Below are positions 14,343 through 28,100 of a DNA stretch of 64,000 nt, piece by piece; position 1 is the stretch's first letter; the number at the start of each line of letters is the position of its first letter. The position numbers and the translations under genes were made by a program. Under the pieces are notes generated by a model. It saw only the letters and a list, made by a program, of their open reading frames with translations. It did not search any database and had not been told where the DNA came from. The stretch comes from Mesaphorura yosii (taxonomy: Eukaryota; Arthropoda; Collembola; Poduromorpha; Tullbergiidae). The DNA is taken from contig WIXG01000018.1 of NCBI GenBank assembly GCA_009869945.1, forward strand, positions 62,001-126,000. The letters are read 5' to 3'.

Positions 14343-16398
14343 TTAATCCTTCATTGATTCTGCTGTAACGCCGGCATTTGCGTTTGCATCCTTGTCCTTC
14401 TTCTTGGATCCCGAAACGATGTCATCAATCCTCAGCAGAAGAATTGCCGTCTCGATGGCTGTTTTGTAGACTTGCAGCTTCACTGCCAATGGTTCCCAGA
14501 TTTTCAACTCCTTCATATCAACCAGCTCACCACTCTCACCATTAATACCCCAAGTAACTTCTCCATTTGCATGCTTCGCACGAAGGGATGTGAGTGTGCG
14601 TATAATGTTAGCTCCACAGTTTTGTGCCAGAGTCCTTGGAATAACTTCTAAAGCTTGGACAACTGAACGGTAAGGCCACTGCTCCACGCCTGTAATTGAC
14701 TTGCTTTTCTCGAGCAAAGCATGCGATACTGCCATTTCAACTGCACCACCACCAGGGACAACTTTAGGGTCCAAGTAGATGTTCCTTGCCACACACATGG
14801 CATCTTGAAGATTTCTTTCAATCTGCCAACATTAATAAAAGTTATAACAGAGCCTTTAGCCTATCTTCCATGCAGTTGTCAATGAAAAGACCATTGTTAC
14901 CTCTTTCAAAATATCCCTCGACGCACCACGAAGGACAATGGTGCAAGCCTTCGGATCCTGACACTCTGACAAGAAACTGAAGTACTCGTCTCCAAATTTT
15001 TTTACTTCAAATAAGCCACATTTGGTTCCAACGTCCTCTTCCTTCAATTCTTCCGTTCTGTTCACAATCTGAGCACCAGTCGCTCTTGCCAGACGATTAT
15101 TGTCGCTCTTCTTGACACGCCGAATTGCAGTGATACCAGCCTGCAATCACAGATGTGTACAATTGAAATGTTTCTATAGACCAAAATTAACTGTGACCTT
15201 CGTACCTTCACAAGATAATGTTGTGCGAGATCAGAAATCCCCTTTTCAGTGAAAATAATGTCTGGTTTCACACGAATGATATCTTCACACATTTTTTGAA
15301 CGAATTCCTCTTCTTGATCCAGCATTTTTGTGAAGTCTTCCTCCTTCATCAGTTCAACGTTGGTCATGCTTTCTCCTTTCTTGTATTCCAATCCGCAGTC
15401 TAGCAGAACAATTCTCGGTTTTTCTATTCTTCGTCTCATCTTTTGATGAGTTACGTCCTTGTTCAACATAATTCCTTTCAAAACGTAAGAATCTTCAATG
15501 CGGCCGCCAGGGATCTTTTCCACCTTCGCGTATCTTTTGATGTCGATTTCTTTTCGACCATTCTCTTCGAGGAAAACCGTCTTAACTGCATCTTCCGCAA
15601 TTTGAATAGCCAGATCGGACCATTTGCTGATGAATTTTGTACCAATGCATGATTTTATAACTTCATGAATTTGCTCCGGCTTTGTCAGATCAATGGGCAT
15701 TGCAATTTGTTCATTCAATACTTGAATCATATCTTCCAGCGCCTGGCGATACGCTCGTATGATGACAGTTGGATGCATTTGCTGGTCCAGATAAGGTTGA
15801 GCAACTGCCAAGATATCTCCCGCCAGAACAATTACAGAAGTAGTACCATCACCAACCTGTGTCGTTCAATCAAGAGTAAGTAAGTAAACTGTCAGTATGA
15901 GTCGGAGTCACGAAAGATTGGAACTCTATTTTTTTAAATGTATCAGAGCTGCAAAATTCCGCCTTTACCTCCTCATCTTGAGTTCTGGCAATCTCAATCA
16001 TGGACTTTGCTGCTGGGTGCTGCACGGTAATTTCCCTTAGAATTGCATTTCCATCATTAGTTAAGCAAATCCCACCCATTGGATCCATTAGCATCTTCAA
16101 CATTGCTCGCGGCCCCAAGCACGTGCGGATAACGTCCGCAATGGTCTTTTAAATAAAGTAAGTACTCTCATTATTAATCACCTCCAATTCCACGGCTTTC
16201 ATTGTGGGGCTATTATTTATTGCTTACCTTTCCAGCGTTAATATTTTCAACCTGAACTTTCCGACCTGATTCTCGTTTAACATTTTGATCTGCAACGGGT
16301 GGTACATTCATTAACAATCTATAGACTAGTTTCAGTGGATATTTGCTTAGAGCGTACTTACTCAGAACTATGATGGGTGCTTGCCTTGACATCATCAT
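14343..16398 (-). CDS. CCT3: T-complex protein 1 subunit gamma (TRiC/CCT chaperonin)
   Basis: Six exons (minus): 16398-16362, 16289-16228, 16145-15969, 15856-15206, 15140-14901 and 14822-14343. All splice sites are GT-AG in phase, giving 548 residues (human CCT3 has 545). It is one of eight paralogous ATPase subunits of the cytosolic chaperonin that folds actin, tubulin and WD40 proteins. The N-terminus MMMSRQAPIIVLNQNVKRES matches the gamma signature. NINAGKTIADVIRTCLGPRA, then GDGTTS at 94-99 and VVPGGGAVEMAVSHAL, form the nucleotide-binding parts of the equatorial domain. KRYAKVEKIPGGRIEDSYVL and RIVLLDCGLEYKKGES lie towards the apical domain. The tail ends in AESMKD. The first intron is only 72 bases, divisible by three and without a stop in frame, so it can be mistaken for coding sequence. 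Identity is very secure. Confidence 0.97.
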
Positions 16399-17340
16399 GG
16401 TTGTAAAGTGGTCCTAGAAGTCACTGACGAAGTGAAGATCAAAGAAATGGAACTTTTCACTAAATGTTGAATGTTTCGTTGATTCTGTTGGAATTGGAGG
16501 GACGGATGGTCTTATTTGGAAGTTGTGCCAAAGTATTAAATCGATCAACTACAGTTCTGGCTGAGTAATGAAATTAGAGCCGAATCATTCACGGCTACTG
16601 CAATTTCGTGCGTGCGTGCTTTTGTGTATATTTCGAATGCGGTTCTGGAAGATTCAGATTACCGCGTGTTCCTTGAACCTCCTGTGGATCCCGCAAGAAG
16701 ATGTTGGTAGAGGTCACATCATGCATTGTGGTGCGCTTCGCGTCTTTATTTGCATTGTTATTATATAGGCAATAGCAGTTGAGATGAAGAGAATCTGGGA
16801 CAGTTGGAATCCCGTACCAGGTTGACAACTTATCACCTTTTCTATTGAACCAATCAAGCCAAATTATGTCAACTTTCTCATTTAAGAAGCATTTACCACG
16901 AACTGATCTCATCAAAGAATTGTTCAAAGAGTATTTTTAACTTCTTGAAGTGTAGGATGGGAGATGTGACTGATGTAGGAGCCAATCGTTCGCTTCTCAA
17001 CCTCAACCACCTCGTTAGCTATCGCGTGCTAGTTTATACTCATTCCGCGTTGTGGGCGTCGCAGAGCAATCAGCAATGATTATGCTTCGGACGATTACCT
17101 GCGCAGGAGGTTCCAACCATTTCAATTGTCGCTGGAAGAATTGATCCGCGCATTCGTTCGTATTTGTACGTTCAATTTATTGTCAAACATTTTATGCATA
17201 CATTCGAACACGAACAATTTACGATCATGTACTTTTTCATTACTTTCTTCATTTCCAAGTACAAGAGAAAAATAACTTTCCTCGGAAACCGGAAAGAACT
17301 TCCAAACCACCCCCGGGAACTAGATTTCTTAAATGACTAT
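16399..17340. other. Spacer between CCT3 start and AKH-type receptor stop
   Basis: Both neighbours are on the minus strand. The left part must contain the CCT3 promoter and 5' UTR. The right part contains the receptor 3' UTR with AATAAA (minus) at 17176-17181. No coding sequence was recognised. Confidence 0.55.
17176..17181 (-). promoter_or_regulatory. Poly(A) signal of the AKH-type receptor
   Basis: AATAAA on the minus strand, 159 bases beyond the receptor stop codon. Confidence 0.45.
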
Positions 17341-20300
17341 TCATTCACTTTCAACGGCTTTGGAAAGTGTCACATTCATATTCTCTAAAGAATTTGCCCG
17401 AAGATTATTCATTGACTTGTTTTTGTGGTTCATGTACTTGGACACTGGTTCACTTTTATGGCTACTGCTTCCTGAGTAGTAGGAATCACTTGATCCACCT
17501 ACTATCCTGTTGGGTCGCAGATTGCAGTTTTTGCGGCCGGCGTTGCTTGTTCCACTTCTGTCGTCTCTATCGATTGCTTCTTTGATTATTGAGCTGGTAT
17601 TCCGATGTCGAGAGTGAGGTTTGTCGTAGGACGAACTTTTAGCCCTCGAATCGTCTTGATGGTTTTGTCGCAGACTGCATTCGTCGCATTCCACGCGTTG
17701 TTGATCGTTTGTGTTGGAATGTAATTGGTCGTTCCTGTCACAGTCGTTGACGTCTACTTGAATCGTTTTGACCAACGATTTGGTCACTGATGACGCATGT
17801 GGATTGTAGCCTCTCTTAATTAAAATGCTTCCATTGCCAAAGTTATTGAAGTACACTGGAACATCATTGACCTCATACAACGGTCTCAATCTCAAGTTGC
17901 TGCCAGAACTCGCATAACCGCTGCTGCTGGCTGCACCGGCGCAGAGACACTCGCGGGGTGTCCATCGCACGCGTACTTTGTACGGCTGCCTGCGATTCAA
18001 ATGTAATTTGGTTATAATTTGCTAATAGCTATTTGTTTTGAACAGAAGAAAGCAGCATAAGTATTGCTGCTCACTTACTCTTTCCTAAGTTGATTCGCAT
18101 AACGGGTGTTGTATGTCTGTTTCAAATCGGTTCTTCTCTGAGCAGTTAGCCTGACCCAGAACGATTTGGAACGTGTGTGAAATAAACCATACACCATTGG
18201 ATTGAAACAGGAATTTGTGCACGCGAACAAGAACAGGCCTTTCTGGATTCTCTGGTCCACTTTCTGTGCGGATGGCCAATCTATCCAGTACCTGCGATAT
18301 GAAAAGGCATTTAAGGCTGAATAAAGGATGTGCAGACTTTGCAAGTGCATCATCATTTGCTCGTTGCCTAGCTTCAGTGCAACGTGAGAACATTTGCTCT
18401 GCTTTCACTTTGGTAGTACCCAGGTGTGCACCGGTCCCGTGTTAAACTTTCTTCTCAAATGTACGGGTATGCTAAGTAAGCGTTTCTGTCTGGTAAAATC
18501 TGGGAATCAAACCAAACTTTAAGTTTCTTCAACTCAAACTGTAATCTCTCATAGAAAACAGCGTCCATGTCCCCGGGAACTTGACACAAGAGGATTTCTC
18601 TTGAAACGGCTTAAAATGCTCGCCCATTAACTGCTTTTTCCTGAGAGGCTCGTTGGACTTCTTCGAATCTGAATCTAAAACAGCTGAAATAGCATCCAAC
18701 CCGACTATAAACGATATACACAAATTAAAGCTAAATTACTGAGAATTTTTACAGTCCGGCTGTATTCTGTTGAAATGATATTAATCAGAAAACACTTCAC
18801 ATTCTTCAGTCTACAGTGCTTACTGAGCTGCCAGAAATACTCTGAATAGTCTCAAAAATAAATGAATGAAAATCCATCACTTGAATGGTGAAATACGCTC
18901 ACTCATAATTTCCTACACACAATTAAGTGGCCTGCTCATAATCTGTCGTATCCAGGAAGCTTGCCGGGTAACGGAAATGCGTGTAAGCACTCACGGCATG
19001 AATTGGTACTCGACACACAATTTCGTTGAGGACGCTGATCTGTGCTTTAACGGGCATGGAAGCGACTTACCATAAGCTCATGACATTGTACGGTGTCCAG
19101 CAGAAAAAGAACGTGCAAACTGTGAGAACGGAAAAAAATGGCCACTGGTTAATCTTTGAGATTCAAAACACGTGCGTGTAAATAGATGGTAATTTACTTA
19201 CCAATTGTTACTGTCAACTTTAAAGTGCGCACTTTTGCTCTGCCCAGGGCTCCCAGATTGGAGCGGCGCATTGTGCTGTCTCCTGCGCAAAGAAAGTCAT
19301 AGTTCAAACTCTATTTCTGTGCCGTTTGTAATAAGAGAATTCAATGCACTCGCCTCCGTTCTTGCTAACCCGGTTGATTTTATAAATCTCGTACAGGATT
19401 CTTGAGTAGCAGAAGAGAATTGCGCATAATGGAAACCTGAAATAAATTTAAAATCAATCTTTACTTTGCCGGAGTGTTACACTGATGTGTCTCTCGCCTC
19501 AGTAGTCTTTTACTTACCCATACATTAAAATAAATCCAAAGAGCGAGTACGCGAGTTCAGCCTGCCTATTGGGGAAAAAGTTGAAGGTAACGCACTGCTC
19601 GAACCACTGGAATGTCGGATGACGCTCCACGTGAAAGATTAGCGCCTGACGGAAAATCAACATCATCAAGGCAAAGCTCTACATAAAAATCCGGAAAAGG
19701 CTTCGAGCAAAATTAAGATGAAAAGAATATTCTGTGATGTCTGCCACTTTCATCTAATGGAAATTGTGGTGAATATTTTAGCGGTGAAGATGCTCCAACA
19801 GGCATTCAACCTGCAACGCGAAATTGATAGTCATATTATCATACCTGCGGAATGCTACAAACGACGCTTCCAACCCACGCACAATACAGCATAATTCTTC
19901 CTCTTCGATTCGCTTCTGGAAGCGAGAGTGGCTGTAGAACGGCATTGTATCGGTCGACCGAAATGGAGACAATGAGAAAGCCAGACAAATAGAGACCGAA
20001 TGTGCGGAAGAAAGACATAACGCGACAGGTCAAGTCTCCAGCTTTCCACGAAACGGTGAAAGCCCAACCGATCTGTAAAGTCGTAATAATATTTGATTTA
20101 TTAAAGGAAGGAGTGCACTCACCACTCCTTTCGTTTGGGTCATTAATTTCTTCAGATTTGGCCGGCTTGGTTCTAGAACAAATGGTGCATTACAACGGAA
20201 CTCTTGGAATGAGTTCATCTCTCTGGACTAATCTGTGTGAGGTGCTCAGTCTAGCCTGCCGTACCACAAGACCACAAGCTATAATTCTTCATTTGTCGGT

Positions 20301-22103
20301 AAACTTCTTCACAAAGGCAAAGGTCTATACGTTATCTTGAATAATTGAGTTTTCTAAAAGAATGGGCAGCCCTTCAACCATGAGAGAAAGACAAGTTCGA
20401 CGTGGAAGAGCAAGAAAAAACGTAACCTAAAGAAAATATGACGGCTCATTGCATTAATTTGTGATACTATAAGGAAAACAAGAATTGACGTGCGCGCACT
20501 CATATTTAATCATCTTTCGTCGTAGGTTTTGACCTTGTTCGTTGCATCCTGTTGTTGTTCCCTCTTTGAATCTCAGTCAGTACCTCTTTGCGGAACGGCT
20601 AGCAATTCATAAATAACTCATTACATGCTTGTGAAATGGATGCACTGTCTCGCGGAGAGTACGAAAGACGGAATTTGATTACAGGAATTTGCATTTAGAC
20701 TTCGCAGACTAAAAATTTGTGAAGCATCTTGGATGAATGGATGTCCTGATTAAAGGATGCATGCTTGGGGTTGGTGGGACAGATTGTCAATGCGATCATT
20801 ATATGTTCAACTGTTCCACACTGAAAGCGCTGTGTTTGGCTAAGACAAACAACAAAGTTCTCTAGAAAGCAAACTCACCTCAAGCGGCATGAGCAAAAAT
20901 GTCACCAGGAGATCAGCGATGACCAAGTGCAGGAGGAAGAGGTTGACACGGGATAAGCGAGGCTTCAAACGAAATCTGTTTGATGAGAAATACCGCACGT
21001 GTTACATTGCGCTATGTTCATTGCACAAATTGGAGCGTAAAAGTTCTAAACTTTCATCTACAAAACAATCCAAACACCTATCAAGTATCAACATAACATG
21101 TCGTTTGTTTTTGTTTGCAGATCAAAGCAGCTCACTGCTGACTAGTTCTCCTTGAACAATTCAGGCTTCACTTGTAAAACTCTGTTACCCAAGGCAAGTG
21201 AACTTCCTGTGCCTTAAGGTAATCAAAATGTATTGGCTATTGTTAGCAATCGGCAAAATGAGTAAATAAAAGCAGAGAATTTCCACAATGGGCTCATTAA
21301 TTGGAGAATAATTTATTCACTGCGCAGTGAACAATTTGGAAGGCTTTGACATCCGAACCTGAAGATAGAATAACTTTTTAAACCTAATCCAAATGTTTTG
21401 CCGTTGTTTAATTTTTTCACCTTCGCTCGGCATCATCTTCCCTACCATGCACACTAAGCCAGTGGTAACAGAAAATAGAAAACCTCAATCTGTAGTTTTG
21501 CCTGATGCAAATTTTGATAAAACATTAATCAAGCAACTTTTGTCTGGAGAGGGAGTTTGTGAGCCTTATTTTCTTGTGATAAAGTGAAAGTGACGCACAT
21601 CATTTCACAAAAGCAAGATTAAATACGACATGCATATTGCTGCTCTGTGTTTATTTATAGAAGCGAGTTTCTCAGCTTCTCTTTCAGTTCAATCTTTTCC
21701 CTGTGTGTATGCAAGCGCTCATTATAAGCCACGCGCGGTTCAAAAAGTTCGCCGATGTAGCACTTTATTTCAAAGTTGAATGTTGTAAATGGTATTTCCT
21801 TAGATCTCGATGCTTATCCTGCTGTTTATTTACAAGATAGGGCAAGCGATGCGATAATGTTTTCAGGAGCCGTATTGAAATTGAAATAAATCGATCTAAT
21901 GCACGGCAGGATCACAAGGATAAAAATACTGATATAAAAGAAAGTACGTACTTGAGAAGAGCAACCAGGACAGTGATGTTTCCAACAGTAGCAACAATAA
22001 ACAGAATAGAGTAGACTACAATGGATAACAGGTGGCCGTCATTGAACTGCATGTCGATTGGTAGAACATCAGACGCATTCGTGTTGACGTTGAAGGACGC
22101 CAT
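17341..22103 (-). CDS. Adipokinetic-hormone/GnRH-superfamily G-protein-coupled receptor
   Basis: Nine exons (minus): 22103-21952, 20975-20879, 20072-19845, 19645-19518, 19436-19354, 19282-19202, 19119-19071, 18291-18079 and 17989-17341, giving 559 residues. Phases agree throughout; the fifth intron needs a GC donor at 19353-19352. The short N-terminus has a glycosylation sequon (NAS). TM1 is VVYSILFIVATVGNITVLVA and TM2 holds HLVIADLLVTFLLMP. The TM3 cysteine is Cys99 and the DRY box is 123-125 (SVDRYNAV). SIPQALIFHVERHP leads into extracellular loop 2 with its disulfide cysteine (FEQCVTF). TM6 has CWTPYN (263-268) and TM7 has TNSCFNPMVYG (298-308). These match insect AKH receptors, which mobilise fat-body energy stores through Gq or Gs. 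The sister AKH/corazonin-related peptide receptor is the main alternative. The C-tail is about 250 residues, Ser/Asn-rich and largely in one exon, longer than usual. An in-frame TAG just 5' of the first ATG supports the start. Confidence 0.9.
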
Positions 22104-25100
22104 GAGGTTCTTCTAATTGGGTAGCCCGGAGCTGTTGGTGTTCACCCCATCCCATGATGCCATGTTGCTGGTTCCCATCTTTTGGATGCTGGTCAATTTA
22201 AAAGTTTCATGTCGTATTAAATCAGGGATAAATCGTCATTTTAATAGATAAGTAGGTCTTTGTACTTGTGCCGGTATCCACGAAAACGAGTTTAACCTTG
22301 GTCCGTACAGTACCCACAGAAAAAGGATTATTAGAGCTTTCATAACCGATTCAAGCGTGTTTTGACTACATTCATCACACGCATTCGAACCCACATTGTG
22401 GTTTTCAACATGTCATAAACATCAAAAAAGAATCAGAGTAATGTAAAAGTTTCACAATATCTTCCCACTAGGGATCGAGTTCATGAATTCAAATTTTTCA
22501 AATTCAATGGTCAGCGGCTTGGATTTCCTTTCTCTGCCCACGGCAGTGCGTCTTTATTGTTAACAAGACTGAACACTGACGTAAAAGCAATAGCTGGAAT
22601 CACCACTCATGGCAGATAGGCTTGTGTTAGGACTCAGACTCATGCAATCAGAGGACATTCCCTACGAGGTAGAAACGAGATGTCAACAATAACTACAACT
22701 ACACAATAACTGTGTAAATATTAACTTTTCCACTTGTTTCCGCTGCTCATGCCCACGTCTCGCGTTGACGAAAACCAAATTAAGTAGAATACGAAGCTAA
22801 ATAAATTCTCAACCTTGCTGATTTCGTGTTCCGTAGCACCTTTGACGTTTGGTGTAACTGTAGCTGCTCCTGGTTCCTAGGGCCATTCATTTGAGGGCAA
22901 GCGTCGCACCACCCACGAAAAGTCCACTCTCTCAAGGAATGAGAGGACTTCCCATTGCAAGGCAAGGCGCAAGGCGACAATTCCATGAATCATTTGTAAA
23001 TGTATAATTAACGAACTTTGAACGAAAGCCTTCAAGGCTTCATAGAATTGTTACAGCAACTTGCAATTTCATAAAATTTTCTATTATTACGACAGTAACA
23101 ATTATTTTCAACAGAATTGTTGCTGGATTTTCTAGAAGTTTCATTTTTATTCATGTATTATAATCCTGCAGTAGTACGATCTCTCAATTGTGTAACGGGT
23201 AAAATAAACATCTATCCTGGAACTGTTCTTGGATGACTGAATTCTGAAATGCGAATAACTACTATTCATAATCAAAGAATAAGTAGATTCAACTACCATT
23301 TAAGCCATTTAGGGCGATCTCTTTGATTTCTGACGATTGTGTTCTATAGTGTCTGTAATTATTAATTGATTGCACGTTTTAAGTATGACACGTTTTATGG
23401 AACTAAAAATAGATTAAAAACAGTTATGGAAATTGTATTGGCTCAGCAAAATTATGATGGTAGAGCTGGCAAGCGCGGTGAGGGCGTACTGACAAACTGC
23501 CCATGGGCCGAAATCGGGATTTGATCAACGGATTTATAAAAACCTATTTCTGACGTTATCCGGTACCTCTAAACAACTGAAATTGATATCACCTGACATT
23601 TCACTTTGCGGTTGCTTTTTCCTCTTATATAATTTGGCACTCGTTTGAGAAGGCATGCAAAGAGAAGAATCTGCCGTGCCATTTCCACATTGGAATCAAT
23701 TACGCAGTGCATTTTCTCTGTTGTCAGTTGAAAGCACAATTCTGTGAAATGTCATACCATTGTCTGAAGTTATGCTGACGCAGCAGGTTAGCAAAAATGA
23801 AAGGTAACAGATACAACAATCCATTATTAATGACATACTGTGCAGAAATCTCTTTTAATGATCGTCCTTCGTTGCTCCAACTCTAGGAACAGTTGGAAAC
23901 AGAACGGTACCTGTGCTAATAAAAGTTAATAGGCATCCTAGAAAAATCGCAGTGAAAGTTCTGTACTGCCCCAATTCAACTTCATTTGGCATGTCACGAG
24001 CAAAGGCGACGGTTGCTCTGCTTTTGTTTTAATTAAAATTACCTGCTAGAATTGGCACGGAAAAACTTTTACAAGGTGTAAGTGCGTTTAAAGTCGAGGC
24101 TTCTCGAAGAAAGTTCACTTAAGCGTGGCTCCAATTAAGGTGTTTTTGAAGTTGTTTCCTTGAGTTGAACCACACACTTTAAACAAGAGAATTCTCAGGA
24201 CACGCAAGAAACTTTCGGCACGTACACATTTTCATCACTCGTTGGACTTTATGGCGGCTTGGCTGAACACTTTTAACGCGAATTGGCTCAAAGTTTTTAA
24301 TCTTGTTAAATTCCACGGGTGCAAAAGTGATAGCAACAATCAAAAGCCGAAAGCACAGATTCATCTTCAAATGTCACGAGGAAGTGGAAAGTTTTACTTT
24401 CATTTCAGGGTTGGACTGTCATAAATATCAGCGCCATCCTCTATTGCACTTTGATTTTAGAGAAAGTTTTGAATAAGATTTAGTAGAAAAGACTGCCTTG
24501 TAATCCAGGCGAGTCGCATTTGACGAAAACCAATCTGTTAAATGCAGCTAAGTTTAGTTGAACACGAGTCACTGAACAAATGCGTGTTATAAAGCCGTTT
24601 GCTTGCTTGTCAATTATGTCGTGACGCATCAGAACTGATTATCCAAAATCTTGTTAATTGAGTTAATGATGTGAAGAAAGCACCAAAAGCCAGGTGATTT
24701 CACTGGCAAGAATATGCCCGTAGGCCTTCCAATTCTCTGTGATGACAATCCCTGTAATGGCTCACATATGTCCAACCTCTCGCAATATTGGCACTGTCAC
24801 TCTGATCTTACTACAGTGCTCACCACTTAGCACTGAAAGTTCCAAATATCAATCTGCCTGATCTTCTATTTTCTAAAACCGTACAGCGAGTAACACGCAA
24901 GCAACCTAATCGCAGGACGCATGATGAACGATCTCTACACACGCTGATGCACGAAGAAAGTCCAAAATGCGATCGGTGGAGCCTTATATTTCCTTCGAAT
25001 CTTTCTCTCCGCCTCTCCACGTGCATTCTCAGTGTTCTCCTTTCTTCTCTACTAACGGCAAACATGCCCACTCTCTGCTTTCTCCTTCTTGATTTCCTAG

Positions 25101-28100
25101 CTTTGTCGTGCTCGCATCGTCTCAACTTTCCCTCATCCTATTTGGCTCTAACAACGAAGCTGCTGGAACCGTTAGCTTGACTCACAGCTCACGAGTCCTC
25201 GAAAAGATAACATTCTGAAATAATGATTTTGGTTCCTTCAGATTTACACAATGTTGAAGAGCAGAGAGCCAGTGAGGGAGGTTTCATTATAAATTCTAAT
25301 GGTTGGCACGATGCGATAAAATGGACAGAGGAACCAGTGCCTTGTTTTATCCCGGAGATAAGAAAAGAGTCGAAATAAAAGAAAATAATCCTATTTACTT
25401 AATAAATCAATGAATCAATCTTCTACCCCACGTCTAAACTTTCATTCCACGCTGTGATGCTCATTTTTCACTCAAACTTGGAGGCCCTGGGTGCATCCGG
25501 TCTCCGGTGTGCTGCCCGACCTGTGGACATTAGTGTGGCAGCTTTATTAGGCGGTGGTTAGCTTGCAAAAATCGAAACTAGGAAGTTTTTACATTCATAC
25601 ATTCTACATACCTCAAAGCAGTTGCATTCTGGGAGTTTTATATAAAGATTTAGCGTGGGTCTCGTTAACCTCTTCGCATTCTGCTTGCAGCTCAGTGATG
25701 AAAAGAAAACAGACAAAAGTAACGCAATCTCAAGCCATTTTCTTAATGGCTAGGAAGTCAAAATTGAAAACGGCAATAATTAGCAATAATTAGTTATAGA
25801 GGAACAAGTGGAAGCTTATCCTCGTTTTTGAAACTTTTCTGAGTTGAATTGGTTGCAAGTACTTAACAATGTTCAGGAAGCTTTGCAAAGAGTCTACACA
25901 GAATATCAAAAGTTGGAAATCTTCCTTACTTTTATGATTTGAAATACATAGTATATTGATTAATAATAATTTGCAAAGGCACACAATCCTTCATTTTGAT
26001 GCTAGCGATTATGTGATTACGCGCAACTGATTAATGGACGTGACGCGTTCACGTTTGCACGCTTGTGTGTTGCGAAAGTATTCTTAAAAGAGTAAACTTC
26101 TATTCCTATTCTGGCAACGTGGCTCCTTAAAACATCATTTTGTTAAGAACTAACCCGTTCATAAATTCAAAGTTTTAACTCCTCTGGTTGAGAAGTCGAA
26201 GAAACACTTACATCTACGGCACATACTGATAAACCAAACTTCAGCTGTCTGATTAGACCAGTAACTTACTTACCTACAAAGTTATAAGCCTCAACACGTA
26301 ATGTACAACATGCACAAAACACATTTCCTGATTAATCTCCAGTTCCATTTGTTTCGGCGCTTCCTGGAAGTTACAGAATGGGAAGAATGAACTTTTGTTT
26401 TTCAGCGCACTAGCCGCAGTAAAATGCACCCATTTTCTGGTTCCACGGACCACGATGATGATCCTGAAGTTTGCTACATACACTCTGTCGCTTGAAGCGC
26501 TGCATAAACCTTCAGTGTCGGCGTCCGTTGCCGAGTCACCAGAATTCAGTGAATACCAAAGGCCAATTACTGATGAAACATGAGAATATAATAACAATAT
26601 GCCATCCTTATTATAATACGGACGATGCACCTTGTCTTCCGGGCGCTGCTAGCAGGCAGCAAATGTCACCAGAATTCCTTGAGAAAATTAACTACTGAGA
26701 CGGAAAAGAAAAGTTCGTTTCCAATTCGAGTGCCAATTCTTGTTGGGGAAGAATTTGCTTTTTTGCTCCTAAAGTAGGCCAGGTTTGATGAAGTTCTAAA
26801 ATGAGTTTACACGAATGGGTCCCAAAACATTTCATAAGTTGCAACTTCTGGGAATTCTTTTTTAATTTGAAAAATTCCTTTAGAAGGATTAAAGGTTTAT
26901 AACGCCCTAACTAATGACTATGCATAGGTAACGAAGACAAAGGCAAACGGATCAAGACGAAGTGTGACACGAAATATGCATTCTGAAAGTACTGTCAAAG
27001 ACCTGCTCCGAACATGAGTAGAGAGGAAGGCCTTGAAGAGGTCAAAATGTCAAGTCAGGTGTCTTAAATTTAATTTCAACAACAGACAAACTAAGAAATT
27101 AAGTAGAATGTGTTGCCCATCCTTTATTAGCGACGTATTTCAGTGAGTGGGGCCTTATTAATGTGTGCGGCTGGAGAAAGCAATAAGACTTTAATGTCAT
27201 ACGGGACTTGCAGCTTGACGCCAACAGAGCTCAAATCCTGAAGAAATAATTTGGTGATAAATATCGTTTCACGTCTCGTTAGAGACTGCCTTTGTCTCAA
27301 TGTCAGCGACAAAGCCTACTCTCTTGTTTCATTTTCTTCGACATGTATTGTTTCAAGTGCTTATTCATCCTGTCAGTAAAATCGTTTCCTATTTCGCTTC
27401 ATTTTTCATATACAATAGCACTGATGTTTTTTGCGTGCATCATAATGGGAACTAGTTGAGGTCGTGACACCTGAAGTCGTGATCCTAACGCCTGACCCTG
27501 GAGGTTTATAATGGCTTCATTAGCACGCCTTTCTAACCACTTGCCGTCTATTTTCGTAGCGTCTCTTAACTCAAAAAGGTTGAATACGTACACCAACCAT
27601 GACGATGACGCACATGTCTGAATATTCGTCGCTAATGGAAGTTCTGTGAACTTTATCTGCCCTCTCATGCGGTCGCCGAGACTTTTACAGATAGGCGCAA
27701 TTTGAGCCATTCTATTCATCGACTTCTGGGTTTAGGACAGAGCACCTGGCTGGAAACAATTGTTTCTTTCATACTGTGACTCCGAGACTAATTTAAAATT
27801 TGTAAAAATGGGTCTTTGTTGTGGAATTGTAAAGGAAAGGCATTCGCTCAAAGAATTGCTTTCTCCAAACTTTGAAATTGAACGGAGGGATAAGGTGAAA
27901 CTCGTGTGCGACGAAAAGAGACAATTAAGATAGGATCAAGGAGGTAGCGAAGGAAAATAATGAGCATCAAGCGTCAATCAAAGCAATATTGATTTCAAGG
28001 TGAAATGCAACCAGTTTAATGGGCACTCTGAAAACTACACAGAAAAGTGCCTTTCGTCATTAAGCTGTTGCTTTCTTAGAACAAAGAGCACTTGCTGTGG

